Source of the DNA: Mycolicibacterium sp. BiH015
GTDB taxonomy: Bacteria > Actinomycetota > Actinomycetes > Mycobacteriales > Mycobacteriaceae
Reading direction: 5' to 3'
Assembly (NCBI RefSeq): GCF_027706845.1
Contig: NZ_JAQGCZ010000008.1
Location: forward strand, 62,001-126,000
Length of the DNA: 64,000 nt
The notes under the pieces are model-generated. The model searched no databases and was not told the origin of the DNA. It saw only the letters and a list, made by a program, of their open reading frames with translations. This document shows, one piece after another, positions 43,837 through 52,741 of the stretch. A program made the position numbers and the translations under genes. The stretch's first letter is position 1, and the number at the start of each line of letters is the position of its first letter.

Positions 43837-45090
43837 ATGATGACCGACAACGGAACGCAGCAATCAGCACCGCCCGTGTTCGCCGGACTGAAAGTGGTAG
43901 AGATTGCGAGCTTCATCGCCGCTCCGGCAGCGGCGACGATGCTGTCCGATTTCGGAGCCGACGTGGTCAAGGTCGAGCCACCCGGGTTGGGTGACCCACA
44001 ACGGCTCCTGAGCTCGGTACCGCCCAGCCCGTCGGCACCGGGAAACTACAGCTGGCACTTGGCCAATCGCAACAAGCGAGGTATGGCCATCGATTTGAAG
44101 TCCGACGGCGGCGCGGAGATCTTGAAACGTCTCGTCACATGGGCCGACGTCGTGATCACGAACTTTCCGCACGGCACCCGCGAAGCCCTACATCTGGGCT
44201 ACGAACAGGTGTCAGCGTGGAACCCGAGGGTGATCTACGCCGACATCACCGGATACGGCGATGCCGGTCCGGACGCCCGGCTGCCGGGCTTCGACCTCAC
44301 GGCGTACTGGTCGCGCAGTGGGTTACTTGCGTCAACCCGTGACGCCGGCGCGCCGCCCACGTCCCCGCCCTGGGGCAGCGGCGACTACACCACGGCAACA
44401 GCGATCTATGCCGCAGTGGTCACGGGTCTCTATCACCGCGAGCGCACGGGCGAGGGGGCCAACGTCGGGACATCGCTGTTGGCGACCGGTGTGTGGGCGA
44501 CAGGAACTCTGGTATCGGCGGCACTGGCCGGCGGGAAGCCCTACGAACTGCACGACCACAACAAGCCGGTCAACGCCATGACCAACCCCTATCAATCTGC
44601 TGACGACCGATGGTTGATGCTGGCCGCGAAACAGACCGCGTGGCCGGCGGTGGCGAAAGCCATCGGTCGCGTGGATCTGTTGCAGGATCCGCGATTCGCC
44701 GATGCCGACGCCATCGGCCACCACGCGGCCGACCTGGCCAAGGCACTCGCCACCGAATTCCGCCGGAATCCGCTAAACCACTGGAAGCCACTGCTCGACG
44801 AGGCTCGGATCCCCTACGGCATCGTTCAGACACCCGAGCAGGCAGCAGCGGACCCCCAGTTGCGCGCTGCGGAGATCGTGGTGCCCATCGACGGTGCGCC
44901 GGACGTGCAGTACACCGTCAACAATCCGCTCGTGCTGCGAGGTATGACCAGGGTGGCTGCCCGACGCGCACCGGAGCACGGCGAGCACAACGACGAGGTG
45001 TTACGAGAGCTCGGATACAGCACCGAGGACATCGCGGCGTTCAGAGAACACAAAGCCATCCCCTCAGCGAGAGAACAGGAGTCAGTGTGA
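43837..45090 (+). CDS. Family III CoA-transferase (CaiB/BaiF-like)
   Basis: A 417-residue transferase with the canonical start FAGLKVVEIASFIAAPAAATMLSDFGADVVKVEPP, NRNKRGMAIDLKS and YADITGYGDAGPDARLPGFD. It presumably moves CoA between an acyl-CoA and the pathway acid. ATG 43837 (or 43840) has GAGG upstream. It ends with TGATG, coupling it to the crotonase gene. Confidence 0.9.
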   Translation: MMTDNGTQQSAPPVFAGLKVVEIASFIAAPAAATMLSDFGADVVKVEPPGLGDPQRLLSSVPPSPSAPGNYSWHLANRNKRGMAIDLKSDGGAEILKRLVTWADVVITNFPHGTREALHLGYEQVSAWNPRVIYADITGYGDAGPDARLPGFDLTAYWSRSGLLASTRDAGAPPTSPPWGSGDYTTATAIYAAVVTGLYHRERTGEGANVGTSLLATGVWATGTLVSAALAGGKPYELHDHNKPVNAMTNPYQSADDRWLMLAAKQTAWPAVAKAIGRVDLLQDPRFADADAIGHHAADLAKALATEFRRNPLNHWKPLLDEARIPYGIVQTPEQAAADPQLRAAEIVVPIDGAPDVQYTVNNPLVLRGMTRVAARRAPEHGEHNDEVLRELGYSTEDIAAFREHKAIPSAREQESV

Positions 45091-45872
45091 TGACGACAAC
45101 CGAAGTGTCTTCGGACCTGGTGGTGACCGGGCGGGAGGACGGCGTTCTGACGATGACCATTAACCGGCCGGCGCAGAGAAACGCCATCAGCCACGACGTG
45201 GCGGTCCAACTGGCAGCCGCACTTGACCGACTCGATGCGGATCCCAGCCTGGCGGTGGGGGTACTAACAGGTGCAGGCGGAACTTTCAGCGCCGGGATGG
45301 ATCTCAAGGGGTTCGCCACGGGACAGACCCCGATGCTTCCCGGTCGCGGCTTCGGCGGCCTCACTCAGGCGATCGTCCGCAAACCGCTCATCGCAGCAGT
45401 CGAGGGGTGGGCGCTCGGCGGCGGTTTCGAGATGGTGCTCTCCTGCGATGTGATCGTTGCCGCGGAGAACGCCAACTTCGGCTTCCCCGAGGTGAAACGC
45501 GGTCTCATCGCCGGTGAGGGTGGGGTTTTCCGGCTGCCCAAGCGCATCCCGTACCACGTTGCGGTCACTGCCTTGCTGACCGGAGAACCGATCACCGCCG
45601 TCGACGGGAAGGCCCTGGGATTGGTCAGTGTCCTGACTGCGGCAGACGGAGCCCTTACGGCGGCACAGGATCTCGCTCGCCGGATCGCACTCAACGCACC
45701 GCTGGCACTGGCCCTGACCAAGGAGGTACTCCGACAGACCCAGACACTCGACGACGCGGAGGCCTTCAAATGCCAAGCACCCGGCATTCACACGCTCTCC
45801 ACGAGTGAAGACGCGCACGAGGGGGCGGTCGCCTTCGCCGAAAAGCGCGCGCCCGTATGGCACGGGCGCTGA
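45090..45872 (+). CDS. Enoyl-CoA hydratase/crotonase, CaiD-like
   Basis: A 260-residue crotonase: GAGGTFSAGMDLKGF and AAVEGWALGGGFEMVLSCDV form the oxyanion hole, followed by FGFPEVKRGLIAGEGGVFRL. The C-terminus SEDAHEGAVAFAEKRAPVW is close to crotonobetainyl-CoA hydratase CaiD, though the same ending is common in other actinobacterial crotonases. The ATG overlaps the CoA-transferase stop. It would hydrate the enoyl-CoA made by the acyl-CoA dehydrogenase. Confidence 0.88.
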   Translation: MTTTEVSSDLVVTGREDGVLTMTINRPAQRNAISHDVAVQLAAALDRLDADPSLAVGVLTGAGGTFSAGMDLKGFATGQTPMLPGRGFGGLTQAIVRKPLIAAVEGWALGGGFEMVLSCDVIVAAENANFGFPEVKRGLIAGEGGVFRLPKRIPYHVAVTALLTGEPITAVDGKALGLVSVLTAADGALTAAQDLARRIALNAPLALALTKEVLRQTQTLDDAEAFKCQAPGIHTLSTSEDAHEGAVAFAEKRAPVWHGR

Positions 45873-45915
45873 CCACATCAGTCCATCACACAACGATACA
45901 GAGGAAACATCGATC

Positions 45916-46851
45916 ATGAGCACACGCAAAGACGTCAAGCGCATCACCGTCATCGGTACCGGAACCATCGGTGCCAGTTGGGCAACCCACTACCTGGCCC
46001 GGGGTTTCGACGTCACGGCCACCGATCCGGCCCCGGGGGCCGAGGCGGCGTTGCGGTCCTACGTCGAAGGCGCCTGGGCCGGGGCGAGTAAGGCGGGGCT
46101 GGCGCCAGGGGCGTCGATCGATCGGTTGAAATTCACCTCCGACATGCCGGCTGCACTCACCGACGCCGATTTCGTTCAAGAGAACGCGCCTGAGCGGCCC
46201 GACCTGAAGGTCAAGCTGTTCGCCGAGATCGACGAGGCGACGCCGCCGGAGTCCATCATCGCATCGAGCTCGTCGGGAATCACCATGAGTGAGATACAGG
46301 TCCAGTGCCGGCGGCCGGAGCGGACGGTCATTGGTCATCCCTTCAACCCGCCGCACGTGATCCCCCTGGTCGAAGTCGTGGGAGGGAAGAAGACGTCACC
46401 GCAGACGATCAACGACACCATGGACTTCTACCGCTCTGTCGGCAAGAAGCCGGTCCTGCTGCACAAGGAACTGCCCGGCCACGTGGCCAACCGCCTTCAG
46501 TCGGCGCTCTACCGCGAGGTGGTCTACCTGATCGCTGAGGGGGTGCTCGACGTGGCAGCCGCCGACGATGCGGTGTCGTGGGGCCCCGGACTCCGCTGGG
46601 GCGTCATGGGCCCGAACCTGCTCTGGCACCTCGGCGGCGGCCAGGGCGGGATCCAGCACTTCATGGACACTCTGATGCCGCGGATGGCCGAAAGCTGGTC
46701 CGGTCTCGGCAATCCCGAGTTCACCCCAGCACTGGCCGACCAGATCGTCGCCGGCGTACTCGCCGAGGCGGGCGGCAAGACGATCGAGGAGTTGGAAGCC
46801 CAGCGCGACCAACTGCTGTTCGGGCTGATCGCAGAACGTATGGACAAGTAG
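45916..46851 (+). CDS. 3-hydroxyacyl-CoA/L-carnitine dehydrogenase-like protein
   Basis: A 311-residue NAD-binding protein: ITVIGTGTIGASWATHYLARGFDV (NAD fold), IASSSSGITMSEIQ, VIGHPFNPPHVIPLVEVVGG and a C-terminal helical domain with GPGLRWGVMGP. Length and these motifs fit the single-domain group that includes L-carnitine dehydrogenase. It follows the crotonase by 43 bases and supports oxidation of a 3-hydroxy acid or its CoA ester. Confidence 0.88.
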   Translation: MSTRKDVKRITVIGTGTIGASWATHYLARGFDVTATDPAPGAEAALRSYVEGAWAGASKAGLAPGASIDRLKFTSDMPAALTDADFVQENAPERPDLKVKLFAEIDEATPPESIIASSSSGITMSEIQVQCRRPERTVIGHPFNPPHVIPLVEVVGGKKTSPQTINDTMDFYRSVGKKPVLLHKELPGHVANRLQSALYREVVYLIAEGVLDVAAADDAVSWGPGLRWGVMGPNLLWHLGGGQGGIQHFMDTLMPRMAESWSGLGNPEFTPALADQIVAGVLAEAGGKTIEELEAQRDQLLFGLIAERMDK

Positions 46852-46879
46852 GCGAACGCGGAAACTGGAAGGCGAAATC

Positions 46880-47782
46880 ATGACCGACTACATTCCGAAG
46901 CTGTTCGTGTTGGAGATCAGTGGCGGGGGCCGGCTGTTCTCGATCAACCCCGACGGGACCGAGAAGACCGTGCTCGTCGAGGGGTGCCCGTTTCCCGACG
47001 GTGTCGCGGTCGACATCGGCGCCGGTCACCTGTACTGGACGAACATGGGCAAGCCCCCCGTCAACGACGGATCCATCGAAAGGGTCGACCTCGACGGGCG
47101 CAACCGCACCACCATCGTCCCGAGCGGGAGCACCCACACGCCCAAGCAGCTTCACCTCGACGCGGTCGACCACAAGTTGTACTGGGGCGATCGGGAGGGC
47201 ATGAAGGTGATGCGCTGCGACCTCGACGGAGGCGCGCTCGAAACAGTGGTGCAGACTGGGCAGGGCGATGAGGACCGGCGCGACGAGACACGCCATTGCG
47301 TCGGCGTAGCGGTCGATCACGTCGGCGGCCACGTCTACTGGACCCAGAAGGGCCCCAGCGACGCAGGGCTCGGACGCATCCTGCGGGCCGGAATCGAGCT
47401 GCCCCCGGGAGAAACCGCGGCAACGCGCACCGACATCGAACTCATCTTCAAGGAGCTGCCTGAACCGATCGATCTGGAGATCGACCACACCACGCGAACG
47501 CTGTACTGGACTGATCGTGGCGATCCCCCGTTCGGCAACACCGTCAACCGGGCGGCGCTGGCCGACGTCGGCAGCACGGAGCCGGAAGTCGTGGCCACCC
47601 ATCTGATGGAGGGCATCGGCATCGCGCTAGATCCGCTCCGCTCGCGGATGTTCGTCACCGACCTCGGCGGGAACATCTACGCCGCGTCCCTCGACGGAAC
47701 CGGGTACCACCCGATCGCCGGCGTTCAGGGCAATCTGACAGGTATCGCGTACGCGGAGCTACCGGCCGGAGGATCCTCATGA
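46880..47782 (+). CDS. YWTD (LDL-receptor class B) beta-propeller protein
   Basis: A 300-residue six-bladed propeller. Repeated blade motifs are visible: LYWTNMGKPP, LYWGDREGMKV, VYWTQKG, LYWTDRGDPP and RMFVTDLGG. There is no signal peptide, so it is cytoplasmic. The enzyme role is unknown; propellers of this kind act as binding scaffolds or lactonase-like enzymes. It overlaps the NADH dehydrogenase start by ATGA, tying it to this operon. Confidence 0.82.
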   Translation: MTDYIPKLFVLEISGGGRLFSINPDGTEKTVLVEGCPFPDGVAVDIGAGHLYWTNMGKPPVNDGSIERVDLDGRNRTTIVPSGSTHTPKQLHLDAVDHKLYWGDREGMKVMRCDLDGGALETVVQTGQGDEDRRDETRHCVGVAVDHVGGHVYWTQKGPSDAGLGRILRAGIELPPGETAATRTDIELIFKELPEPIDLEIDHTTRTLYWTDRGDPPFGNTVNRAALADVGSTEPEVVATHLMEGIGIALDPLRSRMFVTDLGGNIYAASLDGTGYHPIAGVQGNLTGIAYAELPAGGSS

Positions 47783-49071
47783 CCCAGCATCGCGTGGTGA
47801 TCATCGGCTCCGGCTTCGGCGGATTAACCGCAGCAAAGGCGCTGAAGCATGCGCCCGTCGACATCACGTTGATTGCCCGCACTCAACACCACCTCTTTCA
47901 GGGGCTGCTCTATCAGGTCGCGACGGGGGTCCTGTCCGAAGGGGAGATCGCGCCCGCAACCCGAGCGGTGCTGAGAAGGCAACGCAATGTTGACGTGATG
48001 CTCGGTGACGTCGTCGACATCGACCTCGAAAACCACACGGTGACCTCCGAGCTACTCGGAAACACCGACACAACGGGTTATGACAGCTTGATCGTCGCAG
48101 CGGGTGCAAACTCGTCCTATTTCGGCAACGATCATTTCGCCGACTTCGCTCCAGGCATGAAGACCATCGACGACGCCCTGGAAGTGCGGGGTCGCATCAT
48201 CGGCGCGCTCGAACTGGCGCAGCGGACCACGGACCCCGACGAACAGCGTAGGCTGCTAACGTTCACCGTCGTGGGTGCGGGCCCCACGGGCGTGGAATTG
48301 GCAGGACAAATCGTCGAATTGACCACGCAGACTCTGAAGGACGAATTCCGGCGCATCAATCAGGCCGACGTGAGAGTCGTTCTTCTCGACGCATTACCCA
48401 CGGTGCTCACGGCGATGGGACCCAAGCTCGGCGCGCTCGCTCAACGGCGGCTGCAACACCTCGGCGTTGACATTCAGCTCGGGGTCAAGGTCGTCGACGT
48501 CGATCGCGACGGATTGACGGTCGCCGATAGTGACGGCACGACGCGCCGCATCGAATCTGCGTGCAAGGTGTGGTCTGCGGGGGTCTCTGCGAGCCCGCTG
48601 GGCAAGAAGTTGGCCGACCAGTGCGGCGCGACGGTCGATCGCGCCGGGCGGGTGGAGGTACGGCCCGATCTCACACTGCCCGGGCACCCGAACGTCTTCG
48701 TGATCGGTGACATGGCGCTGGTTCCCGGGGTGCCCGGGATGGCCCAGGGAGCGATTCAGGAAGGCAGGTACGCGGCCAAAGCGATCACACGCCGCGGACA
48801 GAACAATCGGGCGCCCTTCCGATATGTCGATCTGGGATCGATGGCAATGGTGTCGCGCTTCTGCGCGGTCGTGAAGATCGGACGATTGGAATATGGTGGT
48901 CTCCCGGGGTGGGTGTCGTGGCTGGGCCTGCATCTGAGCCGGATGGTCGGCTTCAAGAGCAAGGTCACGACCATCATCTCCTGGACGGCGACGTTTCTGA
49001 CATCAAACCGAGGTCAGCTCACTATCACCGAGCAGCAGGTCTACGCGCGTACGCGCGCAGCAGTCGATTGA
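47779..49071 (+). CDS. Type II NADH dehydrogenase-like flavoprotein
   Basis: A 430-residue protein of the Ndh family. FAD motif VVIIGSGFGGLTAAKAL, NAD motif TFTVVGAGPTGVELAGQI and the FAD-contact VFVIGDMALVPGVPGMAQGAIQEG. The C-terminal amphipathic segment (around GLHLSRMVGFKSKVTTII) fits peripheral membrane binding. It is last in the CaiA/B/D-like operon and could recycle NADH made by the carnitine-dehydrogenase-like enzyme, passing electrons to menaquinone. Confidence 0.88.
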   Translation: MTQHRVVIIGSGFGGLTAAKALKHAPVDITLIARTQHHLFQGLLYQVATGVLSEGEIAPATRAVLRRQRNVDVMLGDVVDIDLENHTVTSELLGNTDTTGYDSLIVAAGANSSYFGNDHFADFAPGMKTIDDALEVRGRIIGALELAQRTTDPDEQRRLLTFTVVGAGPTGVELAGQIVELTTQTLKDEFRRINQADVRVVLLDALPTVLTAMGPKLGALAQRRLQHLGVDIQLGVKVVDVDRDGLTVADSDGTTRRIESACKVWSAGVSASPLGKKLADQCGATVDRAGRVEVRPDLTLPGHPNVFVIGDMALVPGVPGMAQGAIQEGRYAAKAITRRGQNNRAPFRYVDLGSMAMVSRFCAVVKIGRLEYGGLPGWVSWLGLHLSRMVGFKSKVTTIISWTATFLTSNRGQLTITEQQVYARTRAAVD

Positions 49072-49086
49072 TCGGATTCTGGGCGG

Positions 49087-49116
49087 GGCGTCTCGGCGAT
49101 GACGCGCCGAGGCGTC
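49087..49116. terminator. Possible bidirectional terminator hairpin
   Basis: GGCGTCTCGGCG and CGCCGAGGCGTC form an imperfect stem with a six-base loop between the convergent Ndh and aldehyde dehydrogenase genes; the right arm reaches the latter's stop codon. No T-run, as is common in mycobacteria. Confidence 0.4.
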
Positions 49117-50605
49117 ACCGCGCATCGAGCCGATTGAACACCGACGTGGTCTCCAAGAAGAGGTCCAGTCCCTCCGGTCCGAGTTCGCGGCCCCACCCTG
49201 ACTCCTTGAAACCGCCCGTCGGCATCGTCACGTCGGCGAGCCCGTGCACGTTGATCCCGACGCGACCCACCCGCAGGCGGCTCGCGACGCGGTGGGCAGC
49301 ACCGACGTCGCGGGTCCACACCGATGCGGCCAGACCGTAACGGCTGGAATTGGCTAGCGCCACAGCCTCGTCCGGCGAACCAAATGTCATCGCCGTTACG
49401 ACAGGCCCGAAAATCTCCTCGGTGACAGCGCGCATCTCGGGACGGGTGTCCCCGAGCACAGTGGGCTCGATGAAAAATCCCGGCCCGGCCTCCTGCCCGC
49501 CGGCCACAAGGGTCGCACCGTCCCGGATCCCGGATTCGATGTAGCCCATCACGGTTCGGCGTTGCTCGGCCGAGATCACTGGGCCCATTTCCGAGCGGGG
49601 ATCAAGACTGTGCCCCACGTTGAGAGTGCGCGCCACGCGGGCGACGCCGTCGACGACTTCCTGGTAGATCTCCTCAGCCACAATGAGCCGGGATCCCGCG
49701 GTGCAGACTTGGCCGGCATTTGAGAAGATCGCTCGTGCCGCCCCGTCGATCGCGGCATCGACGTCAGCGTCGGCGAAAACCACAACCGGCGATTTGCCGC
49801 CCAACTCGAGCGACACCTTCTTGAGGTTGCCCGTCGCCGCACGAACGACGTCGCGCCCGACCGAGGTCGAGCCGGTGAACGCAACCTTGTCGACGTCAGG
49901 GTGCGCGGCCAATCGGCCGCCGACGGTGACACCGTCGCCGGTGACCACGTTGAGCACACCCTCGGGAAGGCCTGCCTCCTGGGCGATCTCGGCGAGCATC
50001 AAGGTTGTGAGGGGGGTCAGCTCGGCCGGCTTGACCACACACGAGCACCCCGCCGCCAGTGCGGGCGCAGCCTTCCACGCCGCCATCAGCAGAGGCGAGT
50101 TCCACGGAGTGATCAGAGCGGCGACGCCGACCGGACTTCGCAAGGTGTAGGTTAGGAACTCGGAGACATCGACCCTCAAGCGGGCTGCGCGCCCGGCCAC
50201 CTTGTCCACCCACCCGGCGTAATAGCGAAACACCCTGGCCGCCTCCGGAATCAGCCCGGCCCGCACGTCTTGAAGCGGGCTGCCCTGATTGACGGCCTCG
50301 ACGACGGCGATATCGTCCGCTCGCTCGTCGATGAGATCCGCTATCCGCCAAAGGATGCGGGCGCGATCATCAGCCGGCATCACGTGCCACACACCCGAAT
50401 CGAAGGCGCTTCGAGCTGCGGCGACCGAGGCATCGACATGCGTGATGCCGGCTTCGGGAACCGTGGCGATGACGGTGCCGGTACCCGGGTCGATCACTTC
50501 ACGGGACGCGTCGGCCGATTGCCACGTGCCCCCGATGCGCATTCTCCAGTCTCGGTGCTTCCAGGGAGGTGCATCGCTGGTGGACTCCTGCCGCAAGACG
50601 GGCAT
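49115..50605 (-). CDS. Aldehyde dehydrogenase
   Basis: A 496-residue NAD(P)-dependent ALDH: ITPWNSPLLMAAWKAAPALA, the base Glu in SLELGGKSPVVVF, catalytic Cys in FSNAGQVCTAGSRL, and GGFKESGWGRELGPEGL near the end. ATG 50605 has GAAAGGGAT upstream; the in-frame extension upstream is not protein-like. In this neighbourhood it could oxidise acetaldehyde or propionaldehyde released by the phospho-lyase-like enzyme to the acid used by PrpE. The 780-base gap to the next gene means it has its own promoter. Confidence 0.9.
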   Translation of the reverse strand: MPVLRQESTSDAPPWKHRDWRMRIGGTWQSADASREVIDPGTGTVIATVPEAGITHVDASVAAARSAFDSGVWHVMPADDRARILWRIADLIDERADDIAVVEAVNQGSPLQDVRAGLIPEAARVFRYYAGWVDKVAGRAARLRVDVSEFLTYTLRSPVGVAALITPWNSPLLMAAWKAAPALAAGCSCVVKPAELTPLTTLMLAEIAQEAGLPEGVLNVVTGDGVTVGGRLAAHPDVDKVAFTGSTSVGRDVVRAATGNLKKVSLELGGKSPVVVFADADVDAAIDGAARAIFSNAGQVCTAGSRLIVAEEIYQEVVDGVARVARTLNVGHSLDPRSEMGPVISAEQRRTVMGYIESGIRDGATLVAGGQEAGPGFFIEPTVLGDTRPEMRAVTEEIFGPVVTAMTFGSPDEAVALANSSRYGLAASVWTRDVGAAHRVASRLRVGRVGINVHGLADVTMPTGGFKESGWGRELGPEGLDLFLETTSVFNRLDAR

Positions 50606-51387
50606 GACTGATCCCTTTCCCTCGGCCGCTGTTGTCAGTCTTCCATATATCTGCTGCCATTCAGGATGATCCGGAGCGGTCGAGAAGCGTAGCCACCGCG
50701 CCCCATTCCGGTCGCCGTCGCCCCCTAGTACGGGGACGAACGACTCCGAAGATTCTTGGCCCATCACGACCATGAAACCTGGGAAGCGGCGATGCGTTCT
50801 GAAGGCGCTGCGTGCGTGATCTGGATGACTTCGGTTGGCGCGTAAGTTGCCATCACGAACCCTGCTGTTGCCCACTTTGCCCGACTCCAGCATTCGTATT
50901 AGGCCTACTTAGCAACACATTGTTGCGCGCAGGGCATTTTTTGTCGCCACTGGCGGTTGCGTCACGACCGACTGAGCCAAACGGCGGCTTGGCTAACGTC
51001 GATGACCTCGAGGTGCGACCAGATCGACATTTAGGCGTCCTGTGCAGCGATTTACCCGAACTCATGCGAGGAACGTCCCCCCGTACGCCAATGGGGTTAA
51101 CGTGCGCCGGTGTTGGGGCATGCCGGGTGAGCTGAGACCGCACGCCCACGCGACGTTCGTGATAAGAACCCGAAAAACGAAGTGTGCCAGCACTCTTCGA
51201 CTCTAGGCGGTCAACAACCCCCGCCACCCACTTTGCCGCTGAGCGGAGTTGAACTGATCTATCGCCTGCCGTACCCCGAGGGTCGGCGAGCTGACGAACC
51301 GCGCATGTTCTCTGATTCGGGCCATCTAATCGAATCCAATGCGTTGACCCATGCGGCCCAGTGCGGGCGCCGCCGTCCTCGTGTGAG
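50606..51387. other. Long intergenic region
   Basis: About 780 bases upstream of the aldehyde dehydrogenase and downstream of the GntR gene. No recognisable protein on either strand. The AT-rich patch CATTGTTGCGCGCAG followed by a T-run near 50930-50945 might end a transcript. Confidence 0.35.
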
Positions 51388-52206
51388 CTACCGTTCAACT
51401 GCCTGCGAGGTCCGGTGTTTGGAGTCGGCACTGGCTGATTTCCGGACCTCCACACTGGAGACTTCGGGCGACTCAACCCACACGACAACGCGTGTGCGAT
51501 CTCCGCGGAACACATCACTGCCAACTTCGACCGGGGTGCCGTCTGCATCGTATGTCACCCTCTCGACCAGCAACAGCGGGGCTCCTTCCTTGACTCCCAG
51601 AATGACAGATTCGGTAGAGCTGGCCACTGTCGGCTCAATGCGCTCCTGCGCTCCCTTCGGTGGAACTTTGTAATCGTTACGCAGGATCTCGTAGATGGAT
51701 CCCGCAAGCGGATAGTCGAGAAGACCGGCGAATCTTGTTGCAGGAAAACGACTCCGCTCCAGCGAGAGCGGCTCACCATCTGAGAGGCGGAGCCGTACGA
51801 GTTCATAGACCAGCTCATCGGGCGCTATCTGCAGTTGCTTAGCGGTCCAGCTGTCGGCCTGAATCAGTCGAGCTGACAACACTTGAGCCGATGACTGACG
51901 CCCTTGGCGGTGCAAATGTCCGGGTAGGCCAGTCAGAATCGTCAGATCGCGCTCAACTTTTGGTTGATTCACAAAGGTTCCGCCGCCCCGGCCTGGACGT
52001 CGCAGCACGTATCCCGACCTGACCAACATGCCAAGTGCCTCGCGAACTGTGTTGCGGCTGACGTCGAAGGTCTGCGCCAGGTCGCGCTCCGATGGGAGTT
52101 TGTCGCCTGGACGGAGGTCATGCTTTGTGATCAGTTCAACGAGCTTGTCGCGAGTACTTTCAGCAACGGAGACAGAATGTGCGTCAGACGTTGAACTTCG
52201 GGCCAC
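51388..52206 (-). CDS. GntR/HutC-family regulator with UTRA domain
   Basis: 272 residues. The N-terminal winged helix carries DKLPSERDLAQTFDVSRNTV followed by REALGMLVRSGYVLRRPGRGGGTFV. The UTRA ligand-binding domain follows, with LERSRFPATRFAGLL, IYEILRNDYKVPP and TYDADGTPVEVGSDVFRGDR. The start codon is GTG. It is the only regulator in the amino-alcohol-type cluster and is the natural candidate to bind the TTGGT-N3-ACCAA sites at 57884-57931 and 62400-62414. A perfect palindrome AAAGGTACCTTT at 52240-52251 lies in its own promoter. Confidence 0.88.
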   Translation of the reverse strand: MARSSTSDAHSVSVAESTRDKLVELITKHDLRPGDKLPSERDLAQTFDVSRNTVREALGMLVRSGYVLRRPGRGGGTFVNQPKVERDLTILTGLPGHLHRQGRQSSAQVLSARLIQADSWTAKQLQIAPDELVYELVRLRLSDGEPLSLERSRFPATRFAGLLDYPLAGSIYEILRNDYKVPPKGAQERIEPTVASSTESVILGVKEGAPLLLVERVTYDADGTPVEVGSDVFRGDRTRVVVWVESPEVSSVEVRKSASADSKHRTSQAVER

Positions 52207-52741
52207 GTTACCAAACCTAATCTTGTGCCAATTGCGCCTAAAGGTACCTTTCGATCATACCGAACTGCGGCCGCGGTCACGCCGATCCTCTTCCGTGCCG
52301 AGCGGTGCCGGCTACTCGCCAAGTCGGCAAATGTGGTCCGCGGTTGGCGAAGGGGGTCGGCCAATGTTCCCGCGGGATGCGTATGGCAAGGGTATGGCGG
52401 GCCCGGTGCACCTGCGAAGACGTCCCTTAACTGGTTGCTGCCGGCCGGTTTGCAACATTCATGAGTTGCATGATCAGACGGAGAACCCGTTATCCAACCC
52501 CATCTGTGCGGCATCGAACTTCGCACCGCGGTTTTCACTAGGAAGACGCTGCTTGCCTACGTGTACCGTCGGAACTTTGAAGGTTCGGCGGTACCCCAGG
52601 ATGGTGATGTCCCTGCCCACGTGTGAAAAGCCCAGAACGCCGAACGAGGGGACGAGAGCGATCGTGATTGACCGGTAGGCGATGAGCAGGAGTGCGGCGA
52701 TCAGGAGTTACACGGATGCCACCTATCGCAGGCCCCTGGGC
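52207..52741. other. Intergenic region with palindrome and possible remnant
   Basis: Holds the palindrome AAAGGTACCTTT (52240-52251). On the minus strand from about 52715 a hydrophobic open stretch (LIAALLLIAYRSITIALVPS) runs some 75 codons without a start. It may be the tail of a lost transporter but I cannot assign it. Confidence 0.35.
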
